The notes beneath the pieces are model-generated. The model saw only the letters and a program-made list of their open reading frames with translations. It was not told the origin of the DNA and searched no databases. From Streptomyces sparsogenes (GTDB lineage Bacteria; Actinomycetota; Actinomycetes; Streptomycetales; Streptomycetaceae), in NCBI RefSeq assembly GCF_001704635.1, contig NZ_MAXF01000222.1, forward strand, positions 43,283-107,282: DNA of 64,000 nt. Reading direction: 5' to 3'. Position numbers and translations under genes: made by a program. Shown here in pieces: positions 51,420 through 59,851 of this stretch (position 1 is the first letter of the stretch; each line of letters begins with the position of its first letter).

Positions 51420-52616
51420 GTGTCCAGGCTGCAAGCCGAGCATCTGTACAAGGTGTTCGGCAGACGACCCAATGAGGCGGTGGCGAGGCTCCAGGACGGC
51501 GCGGGCCGTGACGAGCTGCGTGCGGACGGTACGACGGCGGCGGTCATCGACGCGTCCTTCGCCGTCGAGGCGGGCCAGATATTCGTCGTCATGGGTCTGT
51601 CCGGATCCGGTAAGTCCACCCTGCTGCGCATGCTGAACGGACTGCTGGAGCCGACCGCCGGACGTGTCCTCTTCGACGGCCAGGACCTGACGGCCCTGTC
51701 CCCGCGCGAACTGCGCCAGGTGCGCTCCCACAAGATCAGCATGGTCTTCCAGCACTTCGCGCTCTTCCCGCACCGCAGCGTCCTGGAGAACGCCGCCTAC
51801 GGGCTGGAGGTCCAGGGCGTCGCGCGCGAGGAGCGCGACCGGCGCGCCACCGAGGCGCTGGGCCTGGTCGGCCTCGCGGGCTGGGAGAACTCCTGGCCCG
51901 ACGAGCTCTCCGGCGGTATGCAGCAGCGCGTGGGCCTGGCCCGCGCCCTGGCCACCGACGCCGACCTGCTGCTGATGGACGAGTCCTTCAGCGCGCTCGA
52001 CCCGCTGATCCGGCGCGACATGCAGGACCAGCTGCTCGAGCTGCAGAAGCGGCTGAAGAAGACCATCGTCTTCATCACCCACGACCTCAACGAGGCCATG
52101 CGCCTGGGCGACAGCATCGCCGTCATGCGCGACGGCCGGATCGTCCAGATCGGCACCGCCGAGGACATCCTGGTCACCCCGGCCAACGACTACGTCGCCT
52201 CCTTCACCCAGGACGTCGACCGCAGCCGGGTGCTCACCGCCGGCGCGATCATGGCCGACCCCGAGGAGGCGCTGGGCACCACCACCCCGGACGGCACGGT
52301 GCTGCGCACCGAGCGCGACGTCCTGGAGGCCGCCCCCGCGACCGTCACCGCCGACACCCCCATCGTCGAGCTGTTCACGCCCTGCTCGCGCAGCGGCGTC
52401 GCGGTCGCCGTGACCGACGAGGACGAGTCGCTGATCGGCGTCGTGCCGCGGGCCCGGCTGCTCGCCGTCCTCGGCGAGCCGGACCCGGGTGCGGACGGCG
52501 CCGCCCCCCAGGAGGGGCGGAAGACCGCGGGAGCCGCGGTGGCCAAGACCTCCGGCGCGACCGACGCCCCCGACGCCCCCGAGGCTCCGGAGGGGAAGGT
52601 GATCGCCGGTGCCTAG
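51420..52616 (+). CDS. proV: Glycine betaine/proline-type ABC importer ATPase
   Basis: 398-aa ProV/OpuAA-like ATPase that drives osmoprotectant uptake. Walker A GLSGSGKST, signature LSGGMQQR, Walker B LLLMDESFSALDP, H-loop ITHDLNEAM. The C-terminal region after about residue 265 contains CBS-like sequence (VLEAAPATVTADTPIVELF, LIGVVPRARLLAVL), the osmosensing part in OpuA-type systems, and then an Ala/Pro-rich tail. GTG start with GAGAGG before it. A leader with an intrinsic terminator lies 22-118 bases upstream. Its end overlaps the permease gene by 8 bases. Confidence 0.92.
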   Translation: MSRLQAEHLYKVFGRRPNEAVARLQDGAGRDELRADGTTAAVIDASFAVEAGQIFVVMGLSGSGKSTLLRMLNGLLEPTAGRVLFDGQDLTALSPRELRQVRSHKISMVFQHFALFPHRSVLENAAYGLEVQGVAREERDRRATEALGLVGLAGWENSWPDELSGGMQQRVGLARALATDADLLLMDESFSALDPLIRRDMQDQLLELQKRLKKTIVFITHDLNEAMRLGDSIAVMRDGRIVQIGTAEDILVTPANDYVASFTQDVDRSRVLTAGAIMADPEEALGTTTPDGTVLRTERDVLEAAPATVTADTPIVELFTPCSRSGVAVAVTDEDESLIGVVPRARLLAVLGEPDPGADGAAPQEGRKTAGAAVAKTSGATDAPDAPEAPEGKVIAGA

Positions 52617-55230
52617 GCTCGAGCTCGGAAGCTGGATCCAGTCCGGCGTCGACTTCCTCCGCGACCACTTCGAGTGGCTCTTCGACTTCATCGCCAAGGT
52701 CGTCCAGGGCATGTACGACGGCGTGCACGACGTGCTCGCCGCGCCCGACCCCCTGCTCCTCGCGGGCATCCTCGCGGTGCTCGCCTGGTGGCTGCGCGGC
52801 CTGGTGCCCGCCGTCCTCGCCTTCGCCGGCTTCGCGCTGATCGACTCGATCCAGCAGTGGGACGAGGCGATGGAGACCCTCTCCCTCGTGCTGGTCGCCG
52901 GCGCGATCACGATCGTGCTGGCCGTGCCGCTGGGCATCTGGGCCTCGCGCAACCGCGCGGTGAGCGCCGTGCTCCGCCCGGTGCTGGACTTCATGCAGAC
53001 GATGCCCGCCTTCGTCTACCTCATCCCCGGCATCTTCTTCTTCGGTGTCGGCGTGGTCCCGGGCGTCATCGCGACCATCGTCTTCTCCATGCCCCCGGGC
53101 GTGCGGATGACCGAGCTGGGCATCCGCCAGGTCGACGCGGAGCTCGTCGAGGCGGCCGACGCCTTCGGCACCACCCCGCGCCGCACCCTGCTCCGGGTCC
53201 AGCTGCCGCTCGCCCTGCCCACGATCATGGCGGGCGTCAACCAGGCCATCATGCTCGCGCTGTCCATGGTCGTCATCGCGGGCATGGTCGGCGGCGGCGG
53301 CCTCGGCTCCTCCGTCTTCGAGGCGATCAGCTCGGTCGACGTGGCCCTCGGCTTCGAGGGCGGCATCGCGGTGGTCATCCTCGCCATGTACCTGGACCGC
53401 ATGACCGGCGCCCTCAACCAGCGCGTGTCGCCGCTGGGCCGGCGGGCCCTGGCCAAGCAGGCCGCGCGGGCCACGGGCGGCCTGAAGGTGCTGCACTGGC
53501 GTCCCGCGACCTCGGTCGCGATGGTCGGCGTCGTCGTCCTCGCGCTCGTCGCGGGCGGCCTCAACATCTTCGGCGGCGACGACAGCGGCCAGAAGGTCAC
53601 CGCCGACGTCGGCAAGGGCCGCACGGTCAACCTCGGCTACATCAACTGGGACGAGGGCGTCGCCTCCACCTACCTGTGGAAGGAGATCCTGGAACAGCGA
53701 GGTTTCAAACCGAAGCTGCAGACCTACGATGTCGGCGCGCTGTTCACCGGCATGGCCGCCGGCGACGTGGACATGCAGACCGACGCCTGGCTGCCCGCCA
53801 CCCACGCCTCCTACTGGAAGCAGTACAAGAACCAGCTCGAGGACCTCGGCACCTGGTACGACAAGACCTCGCTGGAGGTCGCGGTGCCCTCGTACGTCAA
53901 GGGCGTGAAGACCCTGGACGACCTCAAGGGCAAGGGCGGCACCTTCAAGGGCAAGATCATCGGCATTGAGCCGGGCGCCGGCGAGATGAAGCTCATGAAG
54001 GACAAGGTCCTCCCGGACTACGACCTGAACGGCGAGTACAACCTCGTCAAGGGCTCCACCGCGGGCATGCTCTCCCAGCTGGAGCGCTCCTACGCCAAGA
54101 AGGAGCCGGTCGCCGTCACCCTGTGGTCCCCGCACTGGGCGTACAGCAAGTACAAGCTCACCAAGCTCGAGGACCCCAAGGGCGCCTTCGGCAAGGGCGA
54201 CGGCATCCACGCCATCGCGCGCAAGGGCTTCTCGGCCAAGGAGCCGCAGATCGCCCAGTGGATGAAGGACTTCAAGCTCTCCGAGAAGCAGCTCACCAGC
54301 CTCGAGGCGGCCATCCAGGACGCGGGCAAGGGCAAGCAGCAGGACGGCGTGCGCGCCTGGCTGAAGCAGAACCCCGGCCTGGTCGACAAGCTCGCCCCCG
54401 CGGGCGACGCGGGCGCCAAGAAGGGCAAGCAGGCCGGGGCCGCGCCCCGGATCGGCTACTTCCCCTGGGACGAGGACGTCGCCACCACCTACCTGTGGAA
54501 GAACGTCCTGGAGAAGCGCGGCTACAAGCCGTCGATCAAGCAGTACGACGTGGGCTCCATGTTCACCGGGATGAGCGCCGGGCAGATCGACGTCGAGTTC
54601 GACGGATGGCTGCCGAACGCCCAGAAGCAGTACTGGGACCGGTACAAGAAGAACCTCGTCGACATCGGGCCCTGGTACGACAAGACCTCCCTCGAGATCG
54701 CGGTGCCCTCCTACGTCAAGGACGTGAAGTCCCTGGCGGACCTCAAGGGCAAGGCCGGCATGTTCAAGGGCAAGATCATCGGCATCGAGCCGGGCACCGG
54801 GGAGATGCAGCTGCTCAACAGCAAGGTCCTCAAGGCGTACGGCCTGGACAAGGAGTACCAGGTCACCAACAACGCCTCCCCGGCCATGCTCGCCCAGCTG
54901 CAGCGCTCGTACGCCAAGAAGGAGCCCGTGGCCGTCGTGCTGTGGACCCCGCACTGGGCGTACAACAAGTACGAACTCACCAAGCTGGCCGACCCGAAGA
55001 AGGCGTTCGGGGCCAACAACGAGATCCGCTCGCTGGGCCACAAGTCCTTCCCGGACAAGTTCCCCGAGTTCCACGGGTGGCTGAAGAACTGGCACATGAC
55101 CGAGCAGGAGCTCGCGAGCCTGGAGCAGTCCGTCCAGGAGGCGGGCAAGGGCAACGTCGAGGAGGGCGTCCAGAAGTGGATCGACGCCCACCCCGGCATC
55201 GTCGACAAGATGGCCCCGGTGAAGTCCTGA
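52609..55230 (+). CDS. Osmoprotectant importer permease fused to two substrate-binding domains
   Basis: 873-aa fusion. Residues about 20-295 are a ProW/OpuAB-like permease (IWASRNRAVSAVLRPVLDFM, MPPGVRMTELGIRQVDAELV, the EAADAFGTTPRRTL ATPase loop). A further membrane helix (about 303-325) leads outside, where two ProX/OpuAC-type binding domains follow in tandem, about 338-600 and 612-873. Both halves keep the tryptophans expected to form the betaine cage: NWDEG, WLPATH and LWSPHW in the first, PWDEDV, GWLPNAQ and LWTPHW in the second. The DNA period between copies is 819 bases. Single-domain fusions are known; a tandem pair is unusual. The substrate (glycine betaine or relatives) is inferred. 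Confidence 0.9.
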   Translation: MPRLELGSWIQSGVDFLRDHFEWLFDFIAKVVQGMYDGVHDVLAAPDPLLLAGILAVLAWWLRGLVPAVLAFAGFALIDSIQQWDEAMETLSLVLVAGAITIVLAVPLGIWASRNRAVSAVLRPVLDFMQTMPAFVYLIPGIFFFGVGVVPGVIATIVFSMPPGVRMTELGIRQVDAELVEAADAFGTTPRRTLLRVQLPLALPTIMAGVNQAIMLALSMVVIAGMVGGGGLGSSVFEAISSVDVALGFEGGIAVVILAMYLDRMTGALNQRVSPLGRRALAKQAARATGGLKVLHWRPATSVAMVGVVVLALVAGGLNIFGGDDSGQKVTADVGKGRTVNLGYINWDEGVASTYLWKEILEQRGFKPKLQTYDVGALFTGMAAGDVDMQTDAWLPATHASYWKQYKNQLEDLGTWYDKTSLEVAVPSYVKGVKTLDDLKGKGGTFKGKIIGIEPGAGEMKLMKDKVLPDYDLNGEYNLVKGSTAGMLSQLERSYAKKEPVAVTLWSPHWAYSKYKLTKLEDPKGAFGKGDGIHAIARKGFSAKEPQIAQWMKDFKLSEKQLTSLEAAIQDAGKGKQQDGVRAWLKQNPGLVDKLAPAGDAGAKKGKQAGAAPRIGYFPWDEDVATTYLWKNVLEKRGYKPSIKQYDVGSMFTGMSAGQIDVEFDGWLPNAQKQYWDRYKKNLVDIGPWYDKTSLEIAVPSYVKDVKSLADLKGKAGMFKGKIIGIEPGTGEMQLLNSKVLKAYGLDKEYQVTNNASPAMLAQLQRSYAKKEPVAVVLWTPHWAYNKYELTKLADPKKAFGANNEIRSLGHKSFPDKFPEFHGWLKNWHMTEQELASLEQSVQEAGKGNVEEGVQKWIDAHPGIVDKMAPVKS

Positions 55231-55366
55231 CGGCCCACCGGAACCGGCCCCAGCGGCCTTGACCGGCCGTAGCCAGGCCCGCAGGCAGTCCGCCGCGGTC
55301 CGGAGCAAACGCTCCGGGCCGCGGCGGCGGCGTTCACGGGGCGTACGGGGGACGGGCCGCCCCCCT

Positions 55367-55496
55367 TCACGCCGTACGGGGGTGGGTGCCGCCCGTCACG
55401 CCGTACGGGGGGTGAGGCGCCGCCCGTCACGCCGTAAGTGGGGTGAGGTGCCGCCCTCACGCCGTTGGGCGGAGGTGCCGCCCTCACGCCGTACCG
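55367..55496. repeat. Tandem repeat of a 27-31-bp unit
   Basis: Units start with TCACGCCGT at 55367, 55396, 55427, 55457 and 55484 (last one truncated), followed by G-rich and then GGTGCCGCCC-type ends; unit lengths 29, 31, 30 and 27. They lie between the fusion importer gene and the BtuF-like gene and stop 8 bases before its ATG. Confidence 0.92.
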
Positions 55497-55503
55497 TTGA
55501 GCC

Positions 55504-56238
55504 ATGACCCCCCGCACCCCCGTACGGCGCGTGGTCTCCCTCGTGCCCTCCCTCACCGAGGCCGTGGCCGCCACCGCCCCCGGGCTGCTGGCCGCGGTGA
55601 CCGACTGGTGCAGCCACCCGCCCGGGCTGACCGCGGAGCGGATCGGCGGCACCAAGAACCCCGACACCGCGCGCATCGCCGCGCTCGCCCCGGACCTGGT
55701 CCTCGCCAACGAGGAGGAGAACCGCGCCCCGGACCTCGCCGCGCTGCGGGCCGCCGGCCTCGAGGTCCTGGTCACCGAGGTGCGCGGCCTCCGGCAGGCG
55801 TTCCGCGAGCTGGAGCGGGTGCTGGTGGACGGCTGCGGCCTCGCCCGCCCCCGCTGGCTGGACGAGGCCGAGGCGGCCTGGGCCCGGCTGCCGCCGCCCA
55901 CCGGCCCCGGACGGCGGGCCGTGGTGCCCGTCTGGCGCCGGCCCTGGATGGTGCTGGGCCGCGACACCTTCGCGGGCGACCTGCTCGCGCGGCTCGGCGT
56001 GCACGTGATCCACGCCGAGCACGCCGAGCGCTACCCCCGCATCCCCCTGGACGAGCTGAACGCCTCGGGCGCCGACCTGGTGGTGCTGCCCGACGAGCCG
56101 TACCGCTTCACGGCCGAGGACGGCCCCGAGGCGTTCCCGGACCTGCCCGCCGCGCTCGTCAGCGGGCGCCATCTGACCTGGTACGGCCCCTCGCTGGCCC
56201 AGGCCCCCGCCGTCCTCGGCGCGGCGCTGGGGCGGTAG
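55504..56238 (+). CDS. BtuF-like metal/cobalamin-binding protein without signal peptide
   Basis: 244 aa of the helical-backbone periplasmic-binding family (BtuF/FhuD): RRVVSLVPSLTEAVAATAPG, GGTKNPDTARIAALAPDLVLANEEEN, RLGVHVIHAEHAERYPRI, LNASGADLVVLPDEPY. Unlike a normal binding protein it has neither signal peptide nor lipobox, so it should stay in the cytosol; such versions occur in Streptomyces and their role is not settled. ATG start directly after a tandem-repeat block. No transport genes adjoin. Confidence 0.8.
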   Translation: MTPRTPVRRVVSLVPSLTEAVAATAPGLLAAVTDWCSHPPGLTAERIGGTKNPDTARIAALAPDLVLANEEENRAPDLAALRAAGLEVLVTEVRGLRQAFRELERVLVDGCGLARPRWLDEAEAAWARLPPPTGPGRRAVVPVWRRPWMVLGRDTFAGDLLARLGVHVIHAEHAERYPRIPLDELNASGADLVVLPDEPYRFTAEDGPEAFPDLPAALVSGRHLTWYGPSLAQAPAVLGAALGR

Positions 56239-56342
56239 GACGGCGGGGGAGGGGCGCGGCGGCGCCCGTACGGAGCGAAGCCGCCCGCCGCACTGACGGC
56301 CCGCGCCCCCAGGAGGCCACCGCCTCACCCGTCCGCGTCACG

Positions 56343-59300
56343 TCACCCGTGGTCGCAGCAGGTGTCCCGCCGCAGCAGCCGCCCCACCTCCAGCCAGTGC
56401 TCCGCCGACTTCCCGTGCCGCGCCCGGTCGGGCTCCGGGAAGGCATCGACCAGGTCCCGCTGCTCGTACGGCACCCCGCCGCGCAGCACCGAAACGGTGC
56501 GCACCAGGGAGTCGAAGTCCGTGAAGGGATCGCCGTCCACGACCGTCAGGTCGGCCAGCTTCCCCACCTCCAGGGTGCCCAGGTCCCGGTCGGCGCCGAA
56601 CGCCCGCGCGGGCAGCAGCGTCGCGGTGCGCAGCGCCTCGGCCGCCGACAGCCCGTACCGGTGCAGCGCCCGCAGTCCCAGGTGCAGATGCAGCCCCACC
56701 GGCACCAGCGGCGCGTCGGTGCCCAGGGCGACCACACCGCCGCCGGCCAGGATCCGCCGGTAGACCCCGATCTCGGTGTGGAGGGTGGCGAGCTGGGCGG
56801 CGGTGGGCGGCGTCTGGGCGGACTGCCGCACCAGGGCGGTGTCCCACGGCGGCATGAGCCGGGTCACCCGCTCGTCCTCGGCCAGCGAGGGATCGGCCCC
56901 CACCAGCGGCGAGGCCGTGAACGGCGTGGCGATCAGCCGGAAGTCCGTGGCGGTGTAGATCTCCGCCACGTCCTGGAAGGACCGCCCGGTCGCCGTCGTG
57001 GCGTGCCCGTACTCCAGGCGCTGCGTGGCCTGCAGATGGGTGGTCAGGTCCTGCCCGAGCTGCACGCCCGGCGAGCACAGATGGCTGCCGGTGCGCACCC
57101 CGAGCCGCTCGTGCGCGAAGCGGGCCGCCTCCTCCATGATCCAGCCCGGGGCGCGCACATACGTCTTGACGAAGTCCCAGTCGAGCGCCGCGCCGCGCTC
57201 CAGCGAGCGGCGCAGCCCCTCCCGGGTCCGGTGTGCCCGGCCCATGCTGTACGCGACCCGTGGCCCGTCCAGCAGCTCCCCGGTCGTCAGCAGCCGGGGC
57301 CCGGCCAGCGCGCCCGCCGCGATCGCCTCGCGCAGCCGCGCCTGTTCGTACGCGAAGCCGCCGAGGGAGACGGCGGTGGTGATGCCGTAGGCGAGTTGCA
57401 GCACGGTCTGCCGGCCGCCGTAGGTGTACTGCCACGGATGGGTGTGGGCGTCCCAGAGGCCCGGTACGACGGTGCGGGCGGAGGCGTCCACGCGGCGCTT
57501 GGCCGGCCGCCCGGCGCGGTGCGGTCCGACGGAGAGGATGCGACCGCCGCGCACCACGATGTCGACGTCCTCGCGGACCGTGTCGTCGCCCCCGGTGCCG
57601 TCCCAGAACCTCCCGGCGTGGACGACGGTGTCGGCGGGGCTCGGGCGCCGGTGGTCGAGCGGGACGCGCACGGTGCGCGCGGTGCCGCTGTCGAGGTCCA
57701 GCAGCCGCAACTTGCACGCGGACAGATACAGGATGGAGCGCGAATCCCCCGACCAGGAGGGGTGGTCGGCGCTCTCCTCGGTCAGCCGGCGCGGCTCGCC
57801 GTCGGGGGTGCCGTCGGGCCGTACGGGCAGCAGCCACAGGGCGGATTCGGCGATCACGGCGAGATGGCGGCCGTCGGGGGACCAGACGGGGCCGGAGTCG
57901 TAGCGGTCGGAGAGCGAGGTGTGCGGCGCCAGGGCGTACAGCCTGGCCGCGCCGCTGCTCGCGTCCACGACGCGTATGAGGTTGTAGCCCTCGCGGAACC
58001 GCTGATTCAGCCGGTTGCGGTCGCAATAGGCGACAAAGCGACCGTCGGGCGACCAGCTCGGTCTGCCGGGCAGCCCGCCGCCGCCCAGCGGCGCGGCCAG
58101 GACGCGCTCGGTGCCCGCGGCCAGGTCGCGCACGACCAGGTTTCCCGACATGTCGATACTGGCGAGACGGTCGCCGCGGGGGGACAGCGCGGGGTGCACC
58201 CTCCCCCCGGAGGCGAGCGTGGTCTCCTCCCCGGAGGCCAGGTCCCGGCGGCGCACGGCGAGCAGGCCGTCGCGGTCGTCCGCGTACACCAGGGCACGCC
58301 CGTCGGGCGTCCAGGTCGGCGCCAGCAGATAGCGGGTGGGGGCGGCCCGCACGACCCGGCGCGGGGGCCGGCCGCCGGCCACCTCGGCGACCCACAGCGA
58401 GTTCAGCGCGGCGAAGGCCACCCGGCGCCCGTCCGGCGACAGCGCGGGCAGGTGCACGCCGCGCACCGGCCGTGCCCCGCCGCCGCTGTCGAAGTCGTAC
58501 CGCTTGACGCGATAGCGCGGCCGGTCGACCGGCAGCGCCGCCCTGAAGGGGATCTCCTCGCCTCCGCCGGGCGCCTCCGGGCGCACCAGCCGGAACCGCC
58601 CGTCCACGGTGAGCAGCAGCTCCCCCTCGGCCGTCCAGCGCGGCGGCACCGGCTGCACATCGCCCCCCACGGCGACGGCCGCGCCGTCCACCACCAGCGT
58701 GCAGGAGGCGTCGGGGGCGGGGGTGGTGCGCAGATAGGCCAGGGACCCACCGGGCGAGCGCGAGGGCGCGAGCACCGAGGCGCCCGCGGCCGTCTCGGTG
58801 TGCTCCACCTTCACCGGGCCGCTGCCGTCGGCGCGCACCGAGACGACCGTACGGGCGTCCAGCGCGGCCCCGGCGAGCCGGCCGCGTACGAACAGCACCC
58901 GCTCGCCGTCGGGGGACCAGGCCGGGTCGAAGTCCTCCCAGGCGCCGTCCTGCAGCGGCCCGTCCTGCCCCGGCACCCCGGTCAGCCGGGTGAGCTCCCC
59001 GGTGGCCACCTCCAGGACCCACAGCCGGTACGGGCCGCCCGTCACCGGGTCGCCCCCGCGCTCGGAGGCGAAGGCGATCCGGGTGCCGTCCGGCGACCAG
59101 GCCGGGCCCCGGTCGTCCCAGGGGCCGTCCGTGCGCTGTCGCAGATCCGACCCGTCCGGGCGCAGCGTCCACAGATGGAAGCCGCCGCCCCGGTACGCGC
59201 AGACGGCCAGCCACTTCCCGTCCGGCGAGAAGACGGGCCGGGTGGGCTCCAGGTCGGGCGGGGTGAGCGCGGTCGCGGCGCCGCCCTTGCGGGGGAGGGA

Positions 59301-59588
59301 CCACAGGACGTTCTGGATCTCGGCGACCAGCCGGTCGCCGGCGGGGGAGAGCGTCGCGGCGCCGTTGGTGGCACCGGTGAACGACAAGGTGAGCGAGGCC
59401 CGCCGCTCCTGAGCGACGGCCGCCTGCCCAGGCAGCCCAGCCGCCGCCCCCGCCACCGCGGCGGTACCCGCGGCGGCCCGCAGGAACCCGCGGCGGGACA
59501 GCGGGGACAGCGGGGACGACGTGGAGCCGTCGGCGAGCGGCTCGGCTATGACGGGCTCGGCTGGGACGGAAGAGTCTGCGGTGTCCAA
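56343..59588 (-). CDS. Tat-exported amidohydrolase with TolB-like beta-propeller
   Basis: 1081 aa. The N-end has a twin-arginine signal (SRRGFLRAA, followed by a hydrophobic Ala/Gly stretch to about residue 60). Residues about 65-590 are WD40/TolB-like repeats with many WSPDG-type blades (AWSPDGTRI, SWSPDGRFV, VWSPDGRHL). The C-terminal 430 residues are an amidohydrolase barrel with the metal motif VVPGLWDAHTHPWQ, later histidines such as GSHLCSP and EYGHATT, and VALGTDAPLVPVG near the end. A secreted metal-dependent hydrolase, possibly peptidase-like; substrate unknown. The stop is 104 bases from the convergent BtuF-like gene. Confidence 0.88.
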   Translation of the reverse strand: MDTADSSVPAEPVIAEPLADGSTSSPLSPLSRRGFLRAAAGTAAVAGAAAGLPGQAAVAQERRASLTLSFTGATNGAATLSPAGDRLVAEIQNVLWSLPRKGGAATALTPPDLEPTRPVFSPDGKWLAVCAYRGGGFHLWTLRPDGSDLRQRTDGPWDDRGPAWSPDGTRIAFASERGGDPVTGGPYRLWVLEVATGELTRLTGVPGQDGPLQDGAWEDFDPAWSPDGERVLFVRGRLAGAALDARTVVSVRADGSGPVKVEHTETAAGASVLAPSRSPGGSLAYLRTTPAPDASCTLVVDGAAVAVGGDVQPVPPRWTAEGELLLTVDGRFRLVRPEAPGGGEEIPFRAALPVDRPRYRVKRYDFDSGGGARPVRGVHLPALSPDGRRVAFAALNSLWVAEVAGGRPPRRVVRAAPTRYLLAPTWTPDGRALVYADDRDGLLAVRRRDLASGEETTLASGGRVHPALSPRGDRLASIDMSGNLVVRDLAAGTERVLAAPLGGGGLPGRPSWSPDGRFVAYCDRNRLNQRFREGYNLIRVVDASSGAARLYALAPHTSLSDRYDSGPVWSPDGRHLAVIAESALWLLPVRPDGTPDGEPRRLTEESADHPSWSGDSRSILYLSACKLRLLDLDSGTARTVRVPLDHRRPSPADTVVHAGRFWDGTGGDDTVREDVDIVVRGGRILSVGPHRAGRPAKRRVDASARTVVPGLWDAHTHPWQYTYGGRQTVLQLAYGITTAVSLGGFAYEQARLREAIAAGALAGPRLLTTGELLDGPRVAYSMGRAHRTREGLRRSLERGAALDWDFVKTYVRAPGWIMEEAARFAHERLGVRTGSHLCSPGVQLGQDLTTHLQATQRLEYGHATTATGRSFQDVAEIYTATDFRLIATPFTASPLVGADPSLAEDERVTRLMPPWDTALVRQSAQTPPTAAQLATLHTEIGVYRRILAGGGVVALGTDAPLVPVGLHLHLGLRALHRYGLSAAEALRTATLLPARAFGADRDLGTLEVGKLADLTVVDGDPFTDFDSLVRTVSVLRGGVPYEQRDLVDAFPEPDRARHGKSAEHWLEVGRLLRRDTCCDHG

Positions 59589-59695
59589 CGGTCCTCCTGG
59601 AACACGTGAGTTGTGCGGAGCAGGAGTAGGCAGTGGTGCGTGCAGCGCTTGATCGTTTCACAGGCCACAGGCCCCCGGTCAACACCCTCGACGCG

Positions 59696-59816
59696 GCCGT
59701 GGGCCTCGGCGGGGTGGGCTGACCCCGCGCCCTTGCCTCAGCCGTGGGCCTCGGCGGGAGAGGCTGACCCGCCCGCCTTGACTTAGCAGCGGGTCTCCCG
59801 GGGAAAGGTTGATCCC
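59696..59816. repeat. Degenerate 45-bp tandem repeat
   Basis: Unit 1 at 59696-59740 and unit 2 at 59741-59785 both begin GCCGTGGGCCTCGGCGGG and continue with GGCTGACCC and CTT-rich ends; a third, strongly diverged copy follows to about 59816. It lies in the gap between the divergent amidohydrolase and hydrolase genes. Confidence 0.85.
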
Positions 59817-59851
59817 ATCCCCCTCCCTCCCCACCCAGGAGCTGAGACGGC

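Noticed and set aside
55367..55496. Possible CRISPR array
   Set aside because: The repeats are directly tandem, imperfect, have no unique spacers and no cas genes are near.
55443..59609. 1388-codon plus-strand frame across the BtuF-like and amidohydrolase genes
   Set aside because: Runs over two well-supported genes in other frames and has shadow composition.
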